Positions 62,107-64,000 of a DNA stretch of 64,000 nt are shown piece after piece. Numbering within the stretch: the first letter of the stretch is position 1; every line of letters starts with the position of its first letter. The notes under the pieces are model-generated. The model did not search any database. It was not told the DNA's origin and saw nothing but the letters and a program-made list of their open reading frames with translations. The translations under genes were made by a program, and so were the position numbers. The stretch lies in NCBI RefSeq assembly GCF_038443385.1, contig NZ_CP151726.1, positions 3,658,001-3,722,000 on the forward strand. The letters run 5' to 3'. This DNA is from Stieleria varia. GTDB lineage: Bacteria > Planctomycetota > Planctomycetia > Pirellulales > Pirellulaceae.

Positions 62107-64000
62107 ATGCTTGCTCGATCCCCTGTTTGCTGTGTTGTCTTTCTTCTTCTGCTCAGTCTCCCCGGAATTTCAATTGCGGAGAAACCGGCCGAGTCATCTT
62201 CCGGCAACGCCGCCGCCTCGGGTATCACCGCGCTGGCACTTCGACGTGACCTCGGATTCCTCGCAAGTGACGATCTGCGCGGTCGCAGCGTGACCGATGA
62301 CACGATCCAAGTCGCTGCGGATTATCTCGCCCGACGCATGGGTGAGATCGGGCTTCAAACGGACAGCTACGACGGAACGCCGTTTCAAGCCGTCGATGTC
62401 CCCGTCGGAAATGAAACCGGCGCCCCCGACAAGAACAATGCGACCTTTCGCATCACTCGCGATGACGAGGGAGTCGACGAGGTGAACGTCACCCTGCGCG
62501 ATGGATTCTCTCCACTGGCCGTTGGAGCCGATGACGGTGCTGTATCCGCGCCGTTGGTGTTTGCCGGCTACGGCATCACGGCACCCAAGATCGGCTACGA
62601 CGACTACGCCGGGATCGATGCCAAAGGTGCGGTGGTGATGATCCTCCGCAAGGAACCACAGTTGAGCGATCCCGACAGCCCGTTTGGTGGCACCGAAAAC
62701 AGCCAGCACGCATATTTCCAGACCAAGATCGCCAACGCGATCGAGCACGGCGCGTTGGCGGTCTTGATCGTCAACGATCCCAAGAGCATCGAGGAAGCGG
62801 TGCAAGCCGAAGAGCAGCGGATCGAGCAAGAAAAAGAACGCCAGGTTGCCATCGAGAAACAGCTCAGCGAGCTGCCCGCCCAAGCCACCAAGAATCAAGC
62901 GGCGCTGAAAGAGAAAATTGCCGTCATCGACGGTATGCTGGCCGACATGCAACGCAACGTTGATGAAGCTCGTCGCGGCGTACTGGGGCTGTCCGAGGCC
63001 GGTACAAAGAACAACAAAACAAAATCAATGCCGGTTGCGTCGATCGCTCGCGACGTCGCGGTGGACTTGCTGAAACGAGGCGGCAATGTCTCGCTGACGG
63101 AGATCGAAGCCTCCATCGATCGGGATCTCAAGCCGCAGAGCCACGAACTGGAGTCGATCATCGCCAGTGTGATGGTCAACATCAAACCTGCCGTTGCCGA
63201 GACCTTCAACGTCGTTGGCGTCTATCCAGGCAAAGGCCCCCTCGCCAATGAAACCATCGTCGTTGGTGCCCACTACGATCACGTCGGAATGGGCGGGTAC
63301 GGATCGTTGGCACCAGGAACGATTGCAATCCATAACGGGGCCGACGACAACGCGAGTGGCACGGCAACGATGCTCTCAATCGCCCAAACGGTGACCGGGA
63401 AACTCGAGACCGTCACGTCGCACCGTACTCTTGTTTTCATCGGATTCACAGGCGAAGAACGCGGGCTGATCGGCAGCCAGTTCTACGTTGATCACCCTTT
63501 GCGAGAGCTGAAACAGACTGCCGCAATGGTCAACTTGGACATGGTCGGTCGTCTGCGAGACAATGAGCTGACCGTTTACGGGACCGGTTCGGCCGACAAG
63601 CTGGAGGCCGTTGTGGACGCGGCCAACCAAAAGCAAGAATTCAACCTTTACAAGGTCGCTAGTGGCTATGGGCCCAGCGATCACCAGTCGTTTTACACCG
63701 CCGGCGTCCCCGTTTTGTTTTTCTTTACCGGGTTGCACAACGATTATCATCGCCCAACCGATGATTTCGACAAAATCGATTTCGGTAATCTAACCCGGAT
63801 AACCGATATGGTTTCCGATGTCACGCTGCAACTGTCAGTGCTGCCGGAACGTCCTCGTTATGCAGAAACGGAGCAGAAGGTCCAGATTCGCCGTCAAATG
63901 ACCGCGTATCTCGGAGTCACACTCTCCGACGGAAATGGTTCCGTAATGGTTTCCAGCATTTACGAGGATGGACCGGCAGAAGCCGGCGGGGTGCAAGTCG
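62107..64000 (+). CDS. Secreted M28-family metallopeptidase, 3' end outside the window (partial)
   Basis: 631 residues visible; the frame is open at the window end. A signal peptide (MLARSPVCCVVFLLLLSLPGISIA) is followed by the FLASDDLRGR opening typical of M28 aminopeptidases, then a PA-type insert (VSAPLVFAGYGIT ... AVLIVNDP). The PA region is extended by a charged coiled coil (about residues 220-290, rich in EEQRIEQEKER). The catalytic domain has the expected metal and base residues: GAHYDHVG (His), GADDNASG (Asp), GEERGL (Glu pair), NLDMVGR (Asp) and a late His in HNDYHRPTDD. A PDZ-like domain begins at the C-terminus (YLGVTLSD ... SSIYEDGPAEAGGVQV). It is a periplasmic or secreted zinc aminopeptidase. 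It follows the hairpin-rich spacer after secDF. Confidence 0.93.
   Translation, partial: MLARSPVCCVVFLLLLSLPGISIAEKPAESSSGNAAASGITALALRRDLGFLASDDLRGRSVTDDTIQVAADYLARRMGEIGLQTDSYDGTPFQAVDVPVGNETGAPDKNNATFRITRDDEGVDEVNVTLRDGFSPLAVGADDGAVSAPLVFAGYGITAPKIGYDDYAGIDAKGAVVMILRKEPQLSDPDSPFGGTENSQHAYFQTKIANAIEHGALAVLIVNDPKSIEEAVQAEEQRIEQEKERQVAIEKQLSELPAQATKNQAALKEKIAVIDGMLADMQRNVDEARRGVLGLSEAGTKNNKTKSMPVASIARDVAVDLLKRGGNVSLTEIEASIDRDLKPQSHELESIIASVMVNIKPAVAETFNVVGVYPGKGPLANETIVVGAHYDHVGMGGYGSLAPGTIAIHNGADDNASGTATMLSIAQTVTGKLETVTSHRTLVFIGFTGEERGLIGSQFYVDHPLRELKQTAAMVNLDMVGRLRDNELTVYGTGSADKLEAVVDAANQKQEFNLYKVASGYGPSDHQSFYTAGVPVLFFFTGLHNDYHRPTDDFDKIDFGNLTRITDMVSDVTLQLSVLPERPRYAETEQKVQIRRQMTAYLGVTLSDGNGSVMVSSIYEDGPAEAGGVQV

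Overview
The window looks like a chromosome segment of a marine planctomycete of the Pirellulaceae (Rhodopirellula-like). The evidence is a DUF1549/DUF1553 protein with an N-terminal CxxCH cytochrome domain beside a DUF1501 protein, a YajC-SecDF pair with SecD and SecF fused, a giant secreted repeat protein opening with a LEPR-XLL-like motif and DUF4347, and a large share of long hypothetical proteins. No rRNA, tRNA or CRISPR array was seen.

Layout. 1-2308: the end of an MFS transporter gene and a coupled M19 dipeptidase gene. 2309-12006: an accessory island bounded by two nearly identical 57-bp direct repeats (2405 and 11905). It holds a decayed copy of the dipeptidase 3' end, a four-gene operon (TIR protein, MoxR-type AAA ATPase, vWA-like protein, S1/OB-fold protein) that reads as a nucleotide-dependent conflict system, transposase remnants, a PNPOx-fold protein and an orphan gene. 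12007-15059: a minus-strand fatty-acid-type cluster (two hot-dog dehydratase-like proteins, an extended ACP, a FabF-type KAS). 15427-19708: the planctomycete DUF1549/DUF1553 plus DUF1501 pair. 19806-20933: a CDP-alcohol phosphatidyltransferase and an RRM protein.

21164-51961 (minus) is the centrepiece, a five-gene operon. It starts with a 7,869-residue DUF4347/cadherin-like protein, followed by a shortened SecA-like ATPase, a HlyD/RND-type adaptor, a GAF-GAF-TM-HlyD fusion and a PqqD-like/M50-protease/HlyD fusion. Several stops and starts overlap as ATGA. The simplest reading is that the giant protein is encoded with its own export or processing machinery. Its gene carries about 31 tandem units of about 639 bp, nearly identical near the N-terminal end and diverged towards the C-terminus.

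52246-64000: a sigma-70 family factor with a TIGR01777 SDR and a membrane protein (one operon); a divergent CarH-like regulator that lacks the B12-ligand histidines; a DegT-type aminotransferase; yajC-secDF; hairpin-rich spacers; and an M28 peptidase gene running off the window end.

All functions are read from motifs by eye. No database search or alignment was run.
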